A DNA stretch of 64,000 nucleotides, from contig NZ_SACM01000005.1 of the NCBI RefSeq assembly GCF_004004565.1, forward strand, positions 248,001 through 312,000, given 5' to 3'. This document shows positions 1 to 8,397 of this stretch, in pieces. The stretch is from Inhella crocodyli. Its GTDB lineage: Bacteria; Pseudomonadota; Gammaproteobacteria; Burkholderiales; Burkholderiaceae_C. Both the position numbers and the translations under genes were made by a program. A model generated the notes under the pieces. The model was not told the DNA's origin. It worked only from the letters and a program-made list of their open reading frames with translations, and searched no databases. Every line of letters begins with the position of its first letter. Positions within the stretch are counted from its first letter, which is position 1.

Positions 1-48
1 GTCCTTGCGGAAGACCAATCCGGGGGTGGGTGCGGGCGCAGCGGGCAT
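1..48 (-). CDS. possible 5' end of a gene running off the left edge
   Basis: An ATG at 48 on the minus strand opens a 16-codon frame that continues past the window edge. The visible peptide is proline/alanine rich and ends in a GLVFRKD stretch. No convincing ribosome binding site precedes it and the product cannot be recognised. It would lie downstream of, and in the same direction as, the solenoid gene, about 150 bp away. This is a tentative call only. Confidence 0.25.
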   Translation of the reverse strand, partial: MPAAPAPTPGLVFRKD

Positions 49-199
49 GCCTGGGGAGCGTCAGTGACAGGGGCCGACAGCTTAGTCAGGCGACGCGGCG
101 TCGCCCAGCGGAGCGGCGCGTCAAAGCCGGGGTGGGCGTGCGCTTGTGCCCAGGCCGGGCCCTGGCGAACCCTGAGCCCAAGCCCGGCGCGTCGTGCCC

Positions 200-1936
200 T
201 CAGCCGAAGCGCACCTGCAGGTTCTGCCCCTGCACGGAGAAGGTGGGGGCCTTGCCACCGACGGCGTTGCCCGCGAACTGCGAGGCCGCGAACTCGCCCA
301 GGTTGGGCGCACTCAGCAGGGTCAGGGGCGCCGCCGGGGCCGTGTTGGCGCCTTCGAAGGCGAAAGTGGTGCTGCCCCGCATGGCCAGACGACCGCTGAG
401 TTGCAGCGGCGTGGGCGCGTTGCCCAGCGCCACGCGAAGCACGCCACCGGCCAGGTCAAGGTTGGCCAGGCCCAAGCCGCCACGGTGGGCGCTGAGGTCG
501 AGCTCGGCGTTGTCCGCCAAGTAAACGCTGGCCGCGTCGCCCGTGGCCGCGTCGCGGAAGACGATGCGGCCCCCACCGCCCCCGCGGCTGCCGCCGTGGG
601 CCACCAACACGGCCTGCCCGGCCGAGGCCGTTCCGGCGAACACGGTGTAGCCCCCGGCCACGCCAGGCGCGTGGCCGCCCAGGTTCACGAAGGTGGCTTG
701 GCCGGCCGTGGGCACCGCGCCACCGGCTGGCGCGGGCACCGCGCCAGCGTCCGTGCTGGCGTACACGGCGAACTGCGTGTAGCCCGCCGCCCCCCCGGCG
801 GCGGCAGCCGGGTGGTTGTAGAAGCTGGCTTGCGCCGCCGTCGGGAAGTAGCTTGTCGGGGTGTTGATCGAGAAGATCGTGTGACCGGCGCTGGCGGGAC
901 TCGCCACCTCGCTGCCATGGTTGTGGAAGGTGGCGTTCGCGGCCGTGCACCAGCCGTACTTGGCGCTGAATTCGACGTGCCCACCGCCACCCTGCGCGCC
1001 GTGGCAAGCGCCGAAGTTGATGTACACGCCCGAGCCGGCGGACGCGCCACTGCTGGCCATGTGCGGCGGGTTGTTATTGAAGCTGGTGACCCCCCCGTAG
1101 GCGCCGGCGGCCGGGGCGGCGTGGTTGAGGTAGAGGCCCTGCGCGCCGGTGGCCGTGCCGTCGAAGGCCACATCGCCACCGTTGGCCTTGACCACCGTCC
1201 CGCCCTGGTTGTCGAACTGCGCTTGCACGGCGCTGGACTGGTCGTAGAACTGGGTGTTGCCCCCATCGCCGCCGCTCACGGTGCCGCCCACGTTCAAGAA
1301 GCGCGCCCGCGCCGCGGTCGAGCGGTCGTGAAACACCGCGTTGCCGAAGGTGTCGCCATCGGGACCCAAGCTGCCGTACACCACGAAGCTGGCGGTCTCG
1401 GCCGTCGCGTCGTCGCCAAAGCTGATCTCGCCGCCCACGGTGCTGCCCTGCCGGGCTGGCACGCCCGCCCCGGTCCAGGCCATGAAACGCGCCGAACCGG
1501 CGGACGCGCGCCCCACGAATCGGATCACCCCACCGCCGGCGCCTTGGGCGTTGACCGGGCCGGCGCAGTAGAAGTTGTTCGCCGAGCCCGCCGAGGCCTG
1601 GTTGCTGAATTGCAACTGCGGCGTGTGCAGGCTGGCGCTGGTGGCGGCCACGATGAAGCTTTGCGTGGCCATGGAGGCGTTGTCGACGCCGGCACCCGCG
1701 ATGTTCAGCGTGGGCGCTGTGGGCGATGCCGCACCAAGGCAAAAGGTGTAGCCCGGGGCCCCGGGGGCAAAGGCCAAGCCGCCCACCTGCGTGCCAGCGG
1801 CTTGCGAGAAGCCGATGACGGTTTGGGCACTGCCGGCAAACTGGGCCTGCCCGTCGGGCACCGCCGCGCCCGTCCAATTGCCGGCAGCGTTCCAATCGTC
1901 GTTGCCGGCCGCTGCATCCCAAGTCGCGTTGCTCAT
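200..1936 (-). CDS. Gly/Ala-rich solenoid repeat protein, function unknown
   Basis: A 578-residue protein starting at the ATG at 1936, chosen because GGAGG sits 5 bases upstream; the frame could open at 1978, but that site has no ribosome binding site. From about residue 95 to 480 it is built of roughly twelve units of 27-40 residues. Each unit runs about [AS]-T-A-x-x-A-x-F-x-N-x-G, then a Gly-rich turn, then G-G-x-T-x-F. The pattern suggests a right-handed beta-solenoid like autotransporter passenger strands. There is no recognisable N-terminal signal peptide, no C-terminal beta-barrel and no PEP-CTERM or LPXTG tail, so location and export are unclear. Only a few cysteines are present. The gene stands alone, just beyond the lpdA terminator. 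The repeats are seen directly; the fold is inferred; no function is claimed. Confidence 0.75.
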   Translation of the reverse strand: MSNATWDAAAGNDDWNAAGNWTGAAVPDGQAQFAGSAQTVIGFSQAAGTQVGGLAFAPGAPGYTFCLGAASPTAPTLNIAGAGVDNASMATQSFIVAATSASLHTPQLQFSNQASAGSANNFYCAGPVNAQGAGGGVIRFVGRASAGSARFMAWTGAGVPARQGSTVGGEISFGDDATAETASFVVYGSLGPDGDTFGNAVFHDRSTAARARFLNVGGTVSGGDGGNTQFYDQSSAVQAQFDNQGGTVVKANGGDVAFDGTATGAQGLYLNHAAPAAGAYGGVTSFNNNPPHMASSGASAGSGVYINFGACHGAQGGGGHVEFSAKYGWCTAANATFHNHGSEVASPASAGHTIFSINTPTSYFPTAAQASFYNHPAAAAGGAAGYTQFAVYASTDAGAVPAPAGGAVPTAGQATFVNLGGHAPGVAGGYTVFAGTASAGQAVLVAHGGSRGGGGGRIVFRDAATGDAASVYLADNAELDLSAHRGGLGLANLDLAGGVLRVALGNAPTPLQLSGRLAMRGSTTFAFEGANTAPAAPLTLLSAPNLGEFAASQFAGNAVGGKAPTFSVQGQNLQVRFG

Positions 1937-2012
1937 CCAAGCCTCCACCGTGTGGGTTGAAAAAGAGGGGGCGAGCAAAGCGCCCGCGTCCGCATCATCG
2001 GGGCCTCACCGA

Positions 2013-2044
2013 CAAGAAAAAACCCGAACGGTTTCCGTTCGGGC
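2013..2044 (-). terminator. Rho-independent terminator of the pyruvate dehydrogenase operon
   Basis: Read on the minus strand, a perfect 9-bp stem (2035-2043 with 2023-2031) and a 3-base loop are followed by a run of T residues (2015-2022). It starts 26 bp after the lpdA stop, so it closes aceE-aceF-lpdA. Confidence 0.93.
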
Positions 2045-2069
2045 TGGTGCTGCGATCAGGGCGGCGTGC

Positions 2070-3884
2070 TCAGCGTTTCGCGGGCGGCAAATCGGTGCAA
2101 CTGCCGTGCGCCACCTCGGCCGCCATGCCGATGCTCTCGCCCAGCGTGGGGTGCGGGTGGATGGTCTTGCCGATGTCCACCGCGTCGGCGCCCATCTCGA
2201 TGGCCAGGGCGATCTCGCCAATCATGTCGCCGGCGTGCGTGCCGACGATGCCACCGCCGACGATGCGGTGCGTTTCCGCGTCGAACAGCAGCTTGGTGAA
2301 GCCTTCGTCGCGGCCGTTGGCAATGGCGCGGCCGCTGGCCGTCCAAGGGAACAGGCCCTTCTCGACCTTGATGCCCTCGGCCTTGGCCTGGTCCTCGGTC
2401 AGGCCCACCCAAGCCACCTCGGGGTCGGTGTAGGCCACGCTGGGGATCACGCGGGCGTTGAAGGCGCTCTTGGCCAGCTTCTCGTCGCCCAGCAACTCGC
2501 CGGCGATGACCTCGGCGGCCACGTGCGCCTCGTGCACTGCCTTGTGCGCCAGCATGGGCTGGCCCACCAAGTCGCCGATGGCGAACAGGCTGGGCACGTT
2601 GGTGCGCATTTGGATGTCGACGTTAACGAAGCCGCGATCGGTCACGGCCAGGCCGGCGTTCTCGGCGCCGATCTTCTTGCCGTTGGGCGTGCGGCCCACG
2701 GCCTGCAAAACCAGGTCGTAGGTGCCTTCGCTCTTGGTGCCATCCAGGCCCTCGAACTGCACTTTGATGCCCTCGGGCGTGGCCTGCGCGCCAACGGTCT
2801 TGGTCTTGAGCATGACCTTGTCGAAGCGCTTGGCGTTCATCTTCTGCCACACCTTGACCAGGTCGCGGTCGGCGCCTTGCATCAGACCGTCCATCATTTC
2901 CACCACGTCCAGCTTGGCGCCGAGCGTGCTGTAGACCGTGCCCATCTCCAGGCCGATGATGCCGCCGCCGATGACGAGCATCTTCTTCGGGCTGCCGCGC
3001 AACTCCAGCGCGCCGGTGCTGTCGACGATGCGATCGTCCTGGGGCAGGAAGGGCAGGCGCACCGCTTGCGAGCCGGCCGCCAAGATGGCGCGCTTGAAGC
3101 GGATGGTTTGCGTCTTGCCGGTGAGCTCTTGGCCGCTGCCGGTGGACTCCTCCACCTTCAGGTGCTGGGCGTCCACCAGGGTGCCCTTGCCGCGCACGAC
3201 GGTGACCTTGCGCATCTTGGCCATGGCCGACAGGCCGCCGGTGAGCTTGCCCACCACCTTGGCCTTGTGAGCGCGCAGCTTGTCCAGGTCGACGGTGGGG
3301 GCGCCGAAGCTCACGCCCAGGTCGGCGAAGTGGCTGACCTCGTCCATCACCGCGGCCACGTGCAACAGCGCCTTGGACGGGATGCAGCCCACGTTCAGGC
3401 AAACGCCGCCCAAGGTGGCGTAGCGCTCGACCAGCACGACCTTCAGGCCCAGGTCGGCCGCGCGGAAGGCGGCCGAGTAGCCGCCGGGGCCGGCGCCCAG
3501 CACCAGCACGTCGCATTCGAGGTCGACACCGCCGGTGTACGCGGTGGCCGGCGTTGGCGCCACGGTCGCGGCCACCGCAGGGGCGGACGCTGGCTTGGCT
3601 GCAGCAGGTGCCGGCGCCGCGCTGGCCACAGGGGCTGCCGCGGCAGCGACGCCCTCGGCCAAGGCGACGAGGTCGCCCTTGTTGACCTTGTCGCCGATCT
3701 TGACCTTCAGCTCGGTGATGGTGCCCGCGGCCGTGGCCGGGATTTCCATCGAGGCCTTGTCGCTCTCGACCGTGATTAGGCTCTGGTCGAGCTTGACGGT
3801 GTCGCCCACGGCGACGAGCAGCTCGATGACGCCAACGTCCTTGAAGTCGCCGATGTCGGGGACGCGCAGTTCGATTTGTGCCAT
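2070..3884 (-). CDS. lpdA: dihydrolipoamide dehydrogenase (PDH E3) with N-terminal lipoyl domain
   Basis: A 604-residue flavoprotein that reoxidises dihydrolipoyl groups of the pyruvate dehydrogenase complex, passing electrons through FAD to NAD+. Residues 1-77 are a lipoyl domain with the modified lysine at 43 (SDKAS context), followed by an Ala/Pro linker to about 120. The FAD-binding GAGPGG is at 130-135 and the redox-active pair is C162 and C167 in CLNVGCIPSK. An NAD-binding GGGIIG follows mid-protein. The C-terminal HPHPTLGE holds the catalytic histidine of the dimer partner. Plain Lpd proteins are about 470 residues; the lipoyl extension is a known variant in Betaproteobacteria and Neisseria. 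It is the last gene of the operon, 10 bp after aceF. Confidence 0.97.
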   Translation of the reverse strand: MAQIELRVPDIGDFKDVGVIELLVAVGDTVKLDQSLITVESDKASMEIPATAAGTITELKVKIGDKVNKGDLVALAEGVAAAAAPVASAAPAPAAAKPASAPAVAATVAPTPATAYTGGVDLECDVLVLGAGPGGYSAAFRAADLGLKVVLVERYATLGGVCLNVGCIPSKALLHVAAVMDEVSHFADLGVSFGAPTVDLDKLRAHKAKVVGKLTGGLSAMAKMRKVTVVRGKGTLVDAQHLKVEESTGSGQELTGKTQTIRFKRAILAAGSQAVRLPFLPQDDRIVDSTGALELRGSPKKMLVIGGGIIGLEMGTVYSTLGAKLDVVEMMDGLMQGADRDLVKVWQKMNAKRFDKVMLKTKTVGAQATPEGIKVQFEGLDGTKSEGTYDLVLQAVGRTPNGKKIGAENAGLAVTDRGFVNVDIQMRTNVPSLFAIGDLVGQPMLAHKAVHEAHVAAEVIAGELLGDEKLAKSAFNARVIPSVAYTDPEVAWVGLTEDQAKAEGIKVEKGLFPWTASGRAIANGRDEGFTKLLFDAETHRIVGGGIVGTHAGDMIGEIALAIEMGADAVDIGKTIHPHPTLGESIGMAAEVAHGSCTDLPPAKR

Positions 3885-3894
3885 GCGGGGCCCC

Positions 3895-5547
3895 TTACAG
3901 CAGCACGCGGCGGAAGTCCGCCAGGATCGCGCCGAGGTAGGCGTTGAAGCGCGCCGCGGCGGCGCCGTCGATCACGCGGTGGTCCCAGCTCAAGCTGAGC
4001 GGCAGGGTCAGGCGCGGCTCGAAGGCCGAGCCGTTCCACACCGGCTTGATGAAGCTCTTGCACACACCCAAGATGGCCACTTCGGGCGCGTTGATGATGG
4101 GCGTGAAGTAGGTGCCACCGATCCCGCCCAAGGACGAGATGCTGAAGCAGCCGCCCGTCATGTCTGCAGGGCTGAGCTTGCCGTCGCGCGCCTTGGCGGC
4201 CAACTCGCTCATCTCCTTGGCGATCTGCGCCACGCCCTTCTGGTCGGCGTCCTTGATGACGGGCACGACGAGGCCGTTGGGGGTGTCGGCCGCGAAGCCG
4301 ATGTGGAAGTACTTCTTCAGCACGAGCTCGTCGCCGTCCAGGCTGGCGTTGAACTCGGGGAACTTCTTGAGCGCGGCCACGCTGGCCTTGATCAGGAAGG
4401 CGAGCATCGTGAACTTGGTGCCCGACTTCTCGTGCTCCTTGTTCATGGCCACGCGGAAGGCTTCCAGCTCGGTGATGTCGGCCTCGTCGTGGTTCGTCAC
4501 GTGCGGGATGACGACCCAGTTGCGGTGCAGGTTGGCGCCGCTGATCTTCTTGATGCGCGACAGGGGCTTGCGCTCGACCGCGCCGAACTTGGCGAAGTCG
4601 ACCTGCGGCCAGGCCAGCAGGTTCAGGCCCGCGCCCGAACCCGCCGACGCGGCCGGCGCCTTGGCGGCCTGGGCCTTGGTTTGCACGCCACCGGCCATCA
4701 CGGCCTTCACGAAGCCGGCCACGTCGTCCTGCGTGATGCGGCCCTTGGGTCCCGAGCCCTTGAGCTCGTCCAGGGGCACGCCCAGCTCACGGGCGAACTT
4801 GCGCACGCTGGGGCTGGCGTGGGGCAACGCAGCCGAAGGCGCGGCCGTCGGGTTGTGGGCCGCGGCCGGGGTGGCTGGGGTGGCCGAGGCCGCCACCGGC
4901 GCGGGGGCCGCCACGGGCGCGGCCACCGGGACCGGGGCCGCCGCTGAGGCGGCGCCGGCCACGGTCAGCACCAACACCGGGCTGCCGATGTTGACGGTGT
5001 CGCCCAGCTTCACGCTGAGCGACTGCACCACGCCGGCGTGGCTGCTGGGGATCTCCATCGAGGCCTTGTCGCTCTCGACGGTGATCAGGCTCTGGTCCAC
5101 GGCCACGGTGTCGCCGGGCTTGACCAGCAACTCGATGACGGCCACGTCCTTGAAGTCGCCGATGTCGGGCACCACCACGGTGACGGTGCTGTTGCCCGCG
5201 CTGGCTGCAGCCGGCGCCGTGGCCGGGGCGGCCACTGGGGTCGGGGCGGCCGCTGCCGAGGCGGAAGGGGCCGCAGACGCCGTGGGCGCCGGTGCCGCGG
5301 CGGGCGCGCCCGCGCTTTCCAACTCCAGCAGCAGGTCGCCGATGTTGACCTTGTCGCCCAGCTTGACCTTGAGCGACTTGACCACGCCGCCGTGGCTGCT
5401 GGGGATCTCCATCGAGGCCTTGTCGCTCTCGACGGTGATCAGGCTCTGCTCGGGGCGGATCGTGTCGCCCTCTTTGACCAGCACCTCGATGATGGCCACA
5501 TCCTTGAAGTCGCCGATGTCCGGGACCTTGACTTGCACCAATGCCAT
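3895..5547 (-). CDS. aceF: pyruvate dehydrogenase E2, dihydrolipoyl acetyltransferase
   Basis: The 550-residue core of the pyruvate dehydrogenase complex, transferring acetyl groups from lipoamide to CoA. Order: lipoyl domain 1 (1-77, lysine 43), Ala/Pro linker, lipoyl domain 2 (about 120-196, lysine 161), long Ala/Pro linker, peripheral subunit-binding domain (about 243-280), and acyltransferase domain (about 315-550) with DHRVIDG and catalytic His523. The two lipoyl domains share a perfect 58-bp DNA repeat. The gene begins 12 bp after the aceE stop and is followed 10 bp later by lpdA, so the three subunits are one transcript. Confidence 0.97.
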   Translation of the reverse strand: MALVQVKVPDIGDFKDVAIIEVLVKEGDTIRPEQSLITVESDKASMEIPSSHGGVVKSLKVKLGDKVNIGDLLLELESAGAPAAAPAPTASAAPSASAAAAPTPVAAPATAPAAASAGNSTVTVVVPDIGDFKDVAVIELLVKPGDTVAVDQSLITVESDKASMEIPSSHAGVVQSLSVKLGDTVNIGSPVLVLTVAGAASAAAPVPVAAPVAAPAPVAASATPATPAAAHNPTAAPSAALPHASPSVRKFARELGVPLDELKGSGPKGRITQDDVAGFVKAVMAGGVQTKAQAAKAPAASAGSGAGLNLLAWPQVDFAKFGAVERKPLSRIKKISGANLHRNWVVIPHVTNHDEADITELEAFRVAMNKEHEKSGTKFTMLAFLIKASVAALKKFPEFNASLDGDELVLKKYFHIGFAADTPNGLVVPVIKDADQKGVAQIAKEMSELAAKARDGKLSPADMTGGCFSISSLGGIGGTYFTPIINAPEVAILGVCKSFIKPVWNGSAFEPRLTLPLSLSWDHRVIDGAAAARFNAYLGAILADFRRVLL

Positions 5548-5559
5548 GACGTCGGTTCC

Positions 5560-8268
5560 TCAGGCGTACAGCGGGTTGATCTTGGCGGCATCGATGCCGT
5601 ACTTGGCGATGGCCTCGGCCACCTTGGCCACCGGCAGCTTGCCTTCGTCAGCCAAGGCCTTGAGCGCGGCCACCACGACGTAGTGGCGGTTGATCTCGAA
5701 GTGCTGGCGCAGCTTGCTGCGGAAGTCGCTGCGGCCGAAGCCGTCGGTGCCCAGCACCTTGTAGCTGCGGCCGGCCGGCACGTAGGCACGGATCTGCTCG
5801 GCGTAGGCCTTCATGTAGTCGGTGCTGGCCACCACGGGGCCGGCGGTGCGGTTCAGCTGCTGGGCCACGAAACTCTGGCGCGGGGCCTCCAGCGGGTGCA
5901 ACAGGTTCCAGCGCTCGGCGTCCTGGCCGTCGCGGGCCAGCTCGTTGAAGCTCGGGCAGCTCCACACGTTGGCGCTCACGCCCCAGTCCTGCTCCAGCAG
6001 GGCCTTGGCCGCGATGGATTCGCGCAAGATGGTGCCGCTGCCCAGCAGGTTCACTTCCAGCGCGCCCTTTTCAGCGCCCTGCAGCAAGTACATGCCCTTG
6101 AGGATTTCGGCCTCGGTGCCGGCTTGCAGGCCGGGCATGGCGTAGTTCTCGTTGAGCAGGGTCAGGTAGAAGAACACGTTCTCCTGGTTCTCGACCATGC
6201 GCTTCAAGCCGCTGTGCATGATCACCGCCACCTCGTGCGCGAAGGTGGGGTCGTAGGAGATGCAGTTCGGGATGGTGCCGGCCAGGATGTGGCTGTGGCC
6301 GTCTTCGTGCTGCAGGCCCTCGCCGTTCAGCGTGGTGCGGCCGCTGGTGCCGCCCAGCAAGAAGCCGCGGGCTTGCATGTCGCCGGCGGCCCAGGCCAGG
6401 TCGCCGATGCGTTGGAAGCCGAACATCGAGTAGTAGATGTAGAACGGGATCATCACGCGGTTGTTCGTCGAGTACGACGTCGCCGCGGCGATCCACGAGG
6501 CCATGCCGCCGGCCTCGTTGATGCCTTCTTGCAGGATCTGGCCGGCCTTGTCCTCGCGGTAGTACATGACCTGGTCCTTGTCGACCGGGGTGTACAGCTG
6601 GCCCTTGGGGTTGTAGATGCCGATCTGGCGGAACAGGCCCTCCATGCCGAAGGTGCGCGCCTCGTCCACCAGGATGGGCACCACGCGCGGGCCCAGGTCC
6701 TTGTCGCGCAGCAGCTGCGTCAGGAAGCGGACGTAGGCCTGGGTGGTGGAGATCTCGCGCCCTTCGGGCGTGGGCTCCAGCACGGCCTTGAAGGTGTCCA
6801 GCGGCGGGATCGTGAAGCTCTCGTCGGCCTTGATGCGGCGCTTGGGCAGGTAGCCGCCCAGGGCCTGGCGGCGCTCGTGCAAGTAGCGCATTTCCGGCGT
6901 GTCGTCGGCCGGCTTGTAGTACGGCAGCTTGGGCAGCTCGCTGTCGGGCACGGGGATGCCGAAGCGGTCGCGGATGTACTTGATGTCGTCGTCGGTCAGC
7001 TTCTTGGTCTGGTGGACGGTGTTCTTGCCTTCACCGGCCTTGCCCATGCCATAGCCCTTGACCGTCTTGACCAGCAGCACGGTGGGCTGGCCCGTGGTGT
7101 TGTGGTGGGCGCGGTGGAAGGCGGCGTATACCTTCTCGGGCTGGTGACCGCCACGGCGCAGCTCGAAGATCTCTTCGTCGCTCATGTGCTCGACGAGCTT
7201 GGCGGTCTCGGGGTACTTGCCGAAGAAGTGCTTGCGGACGTAAGCGCCGTCGTTGGCCTTCATGGCCTGGTAGTCGCCGTCCAGCGTTTCCATCATCAGC
7301 TGCTTGAGCTTGCCGCTCTTGTCGCGCGCCAGCAGCTCGTCCCAGCCCTTGCCCCAAATGAGCTTGATGACGTTCCAGCCGCTGCCGCGGAACTCGCTCT
7401 CCAGCTCTTGGATGATCTTGCCGTTGCCGCGCACCGGGCCGTCCAGGCGCTGCAGGTTGCAGTTGACGACGAAGACCAGGTTGTCCAGGCCCTCGCGCGC
7501 CGCCAGGCCGATGGCACCCAGCGATTCCGGTTCGTCCATCTCGCCGTCGCCCATGAAGGCCCAGACCTTGCGATTGGCCGTGTCGGCGATGCCGCGGGCG
7601 CCCAGGTACTTCAGGAAACGTGCCTGGTAGATGGCCATCAAGGGCCCCAGGCCCATGCTGACGGTGGGGAACTGCCAGAAGTCCGGCATCAGCTTGGGAT
7701 GCGGGTAGCTGGACAGGCCCTTGCCATCCACCTCTTGGCGGAAGCTGTCGAGCTGGGCCTCGGTCAGGCGGCCTTCCAGGTAGGCCCGGGCGTAGATGCC
7801 GGGGGAGCTGTGGCCCTGGATGTAGAGCAGGTCGCCGCCATGGTTCTCACTCTCGGCGTGCCAGAAGTGGTTGAAGCCCGCCCCCAGCATCGAGGCCAGC
7901 GAGGCGAAGGAACCGATGTGGCCGCCCAGGTCGCCGCCATCGGCCGGGTTCAGGCGGTTGGCGCGCACCACCATGGCCATGGCGTTCCAGCGCATGTAAG
8001 CGCGCAGGCGCTTTTCGATCTCGATGTTGCCTGGGCACTTGGCCTCTTGGTCCGGCGGGATGGTGTTCAGGTAGGCCGTGTTCGCGCTGAAGGGCACGTC
8101 GATGCCGGCCTGGCGGGCTTCGTCGATCAAGGCTTCCAAGATGAAGTGCGCCCGCTCGTCGCCCTCGGTGCCAATGACGGCCTTCAGGGCATCCAGCCAC
8201 TCTTGCGTTTCTTGGGGGTCGCGGTCGCCGGCGCGCGCGCCGAGGAAGTCTTGGGGTTGGGCCGACAT
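5560..8268 (-). CDS. aceE: pyruvate dehydrogenase E1 component, homodimeric type
   Basis: A 902-residue thiamine diphosphate enzyme that decarboxylates pyruvate and reductively acetylates the lipoyl groups of AceF. The length fits the homodimeric E1 family (about 890). The thiamine-diphosphate/Mg motif GDGEMDEPES lies near 240-250, closing with NCN about 30 residues on. It is the first gene of aceE-aceF-lpdA. Its promoter must lie in the roughly 130-bp divergent gap shared with a two-component system, which makes that system a candidate regulator. Confidence 0.98.
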   Translation of the reverse strand: MSAQPQDFLGARAGDRDPQETQEWLDALKAVIGTEGDERAHFILEALIDEARQAGIDVPFSANTAYLNTIPPDQEAKCPGNIEIEKRLRAYMRWNAMAMVVRANRLNPADGGDLGGHIGSFASLASMLGAGFNHFWHAESENHGGDLLYIQGHSSPGIYARAYLEGRLTEAQLDSFRQEVDGKGLSSYPHPKLMPDFWQFPTVSMGLGPLMAIYQARFLKYLGARGIADTANRKVWAFMGDGEMDEPESLGAIGLAAREGLDNLVFVVNCNLQRLDGPVRGNGKIIQELESEFRGSGWNVIKLIWGKGWDELLARDKSGKLKQLMMETLDGDYQAMKANDGAYVRKHFFGKYPETAKLVEHMSDEEIFELRRGGHQPEKVYAAFHRAHHNTTGQPTVLLVKTVKGYGMGKAGEGKNTVHQTKKLTDDDIKYIRDRFGIPVPDSELPKLPYYKPADDTPEMRYLHERRQALGGYLPKRRIKADESFTIPPLDTFKAVLEPTPEGREISTTQAYVRFLTQLLRDKDLGPRVVPILVDEARTFGMEGLFRQIGIYNPKGQLYTPVDKDQVMYYREDKAGQILQEGINEAGGMASWIAAATSYSTNNRVMIPFYIYYSMFGFQRIGDLAWAAGDMQARGFLLGGTSGRTTLNGEGLQHEDGHSHILAGTIPNCISYDPTFAHEVAVIMHSGLKRMVENQENVFFYLTLLNENYAMPGLQAGTEAEILKGMYLLQGAEKGALEVNLLGSGTILRESIAAKALLEQDWGVSANVWSCPSFNELARDGQDAERWNLLHPLEAPRQSFVAQQLNRTAGPVVASTDYMKAYAEQIRAYVPAGRSYKVLGTDGFGRSDFRSKLRQHFEINRHYVVVAALKALADEGKLPVAKVAEAIAKYGIDAAKINPLYA

Positions 8269-8338
8269 GGGCGTCTCCGTCGTGATTAGAGGCAGGACTC
8301 AAATTCGCGGTCGAAGTTTCGCACAAGTCGCCAATATT

Positions 8339-8372
8339 CCAAATTGCGACCATTCATTTCATATTGCGATAT
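8339..8372. promoter_or_regulatory. possible operator: ATTGCGA direct repeat in the aceE/kinase gap
   Basis: The heptamer ATTGCGA occurs at 8343-8349 and again at 8363-8369, exactly 20 bp apart, or about two helical turns. It lies in the AT-richer gap between divergent aceE and the histidine kinase gene. The spacing suits a dimeric regulator, but no known consensus matches. Confidence 0.3.
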
Positions 8373-8397
8373 TTTGGGCCGTTCGGATAATGCCCAG

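Noticed and set aside
1791-3779. A 662-residue plus-strand frame
   Set aside because: Antisense to lpdA, which is complete with lipoyl, FAD and disulfide motifs.
5038-8289. A 1083-residue open frame on the plus strand
   Set aside because: It is antisense to aceE, which has clear thiamine-diphosphate motifs; the frame is open only because of high GC and biased third positions. The composition (His/Gly/Ala/Val) is typical of such shadows.
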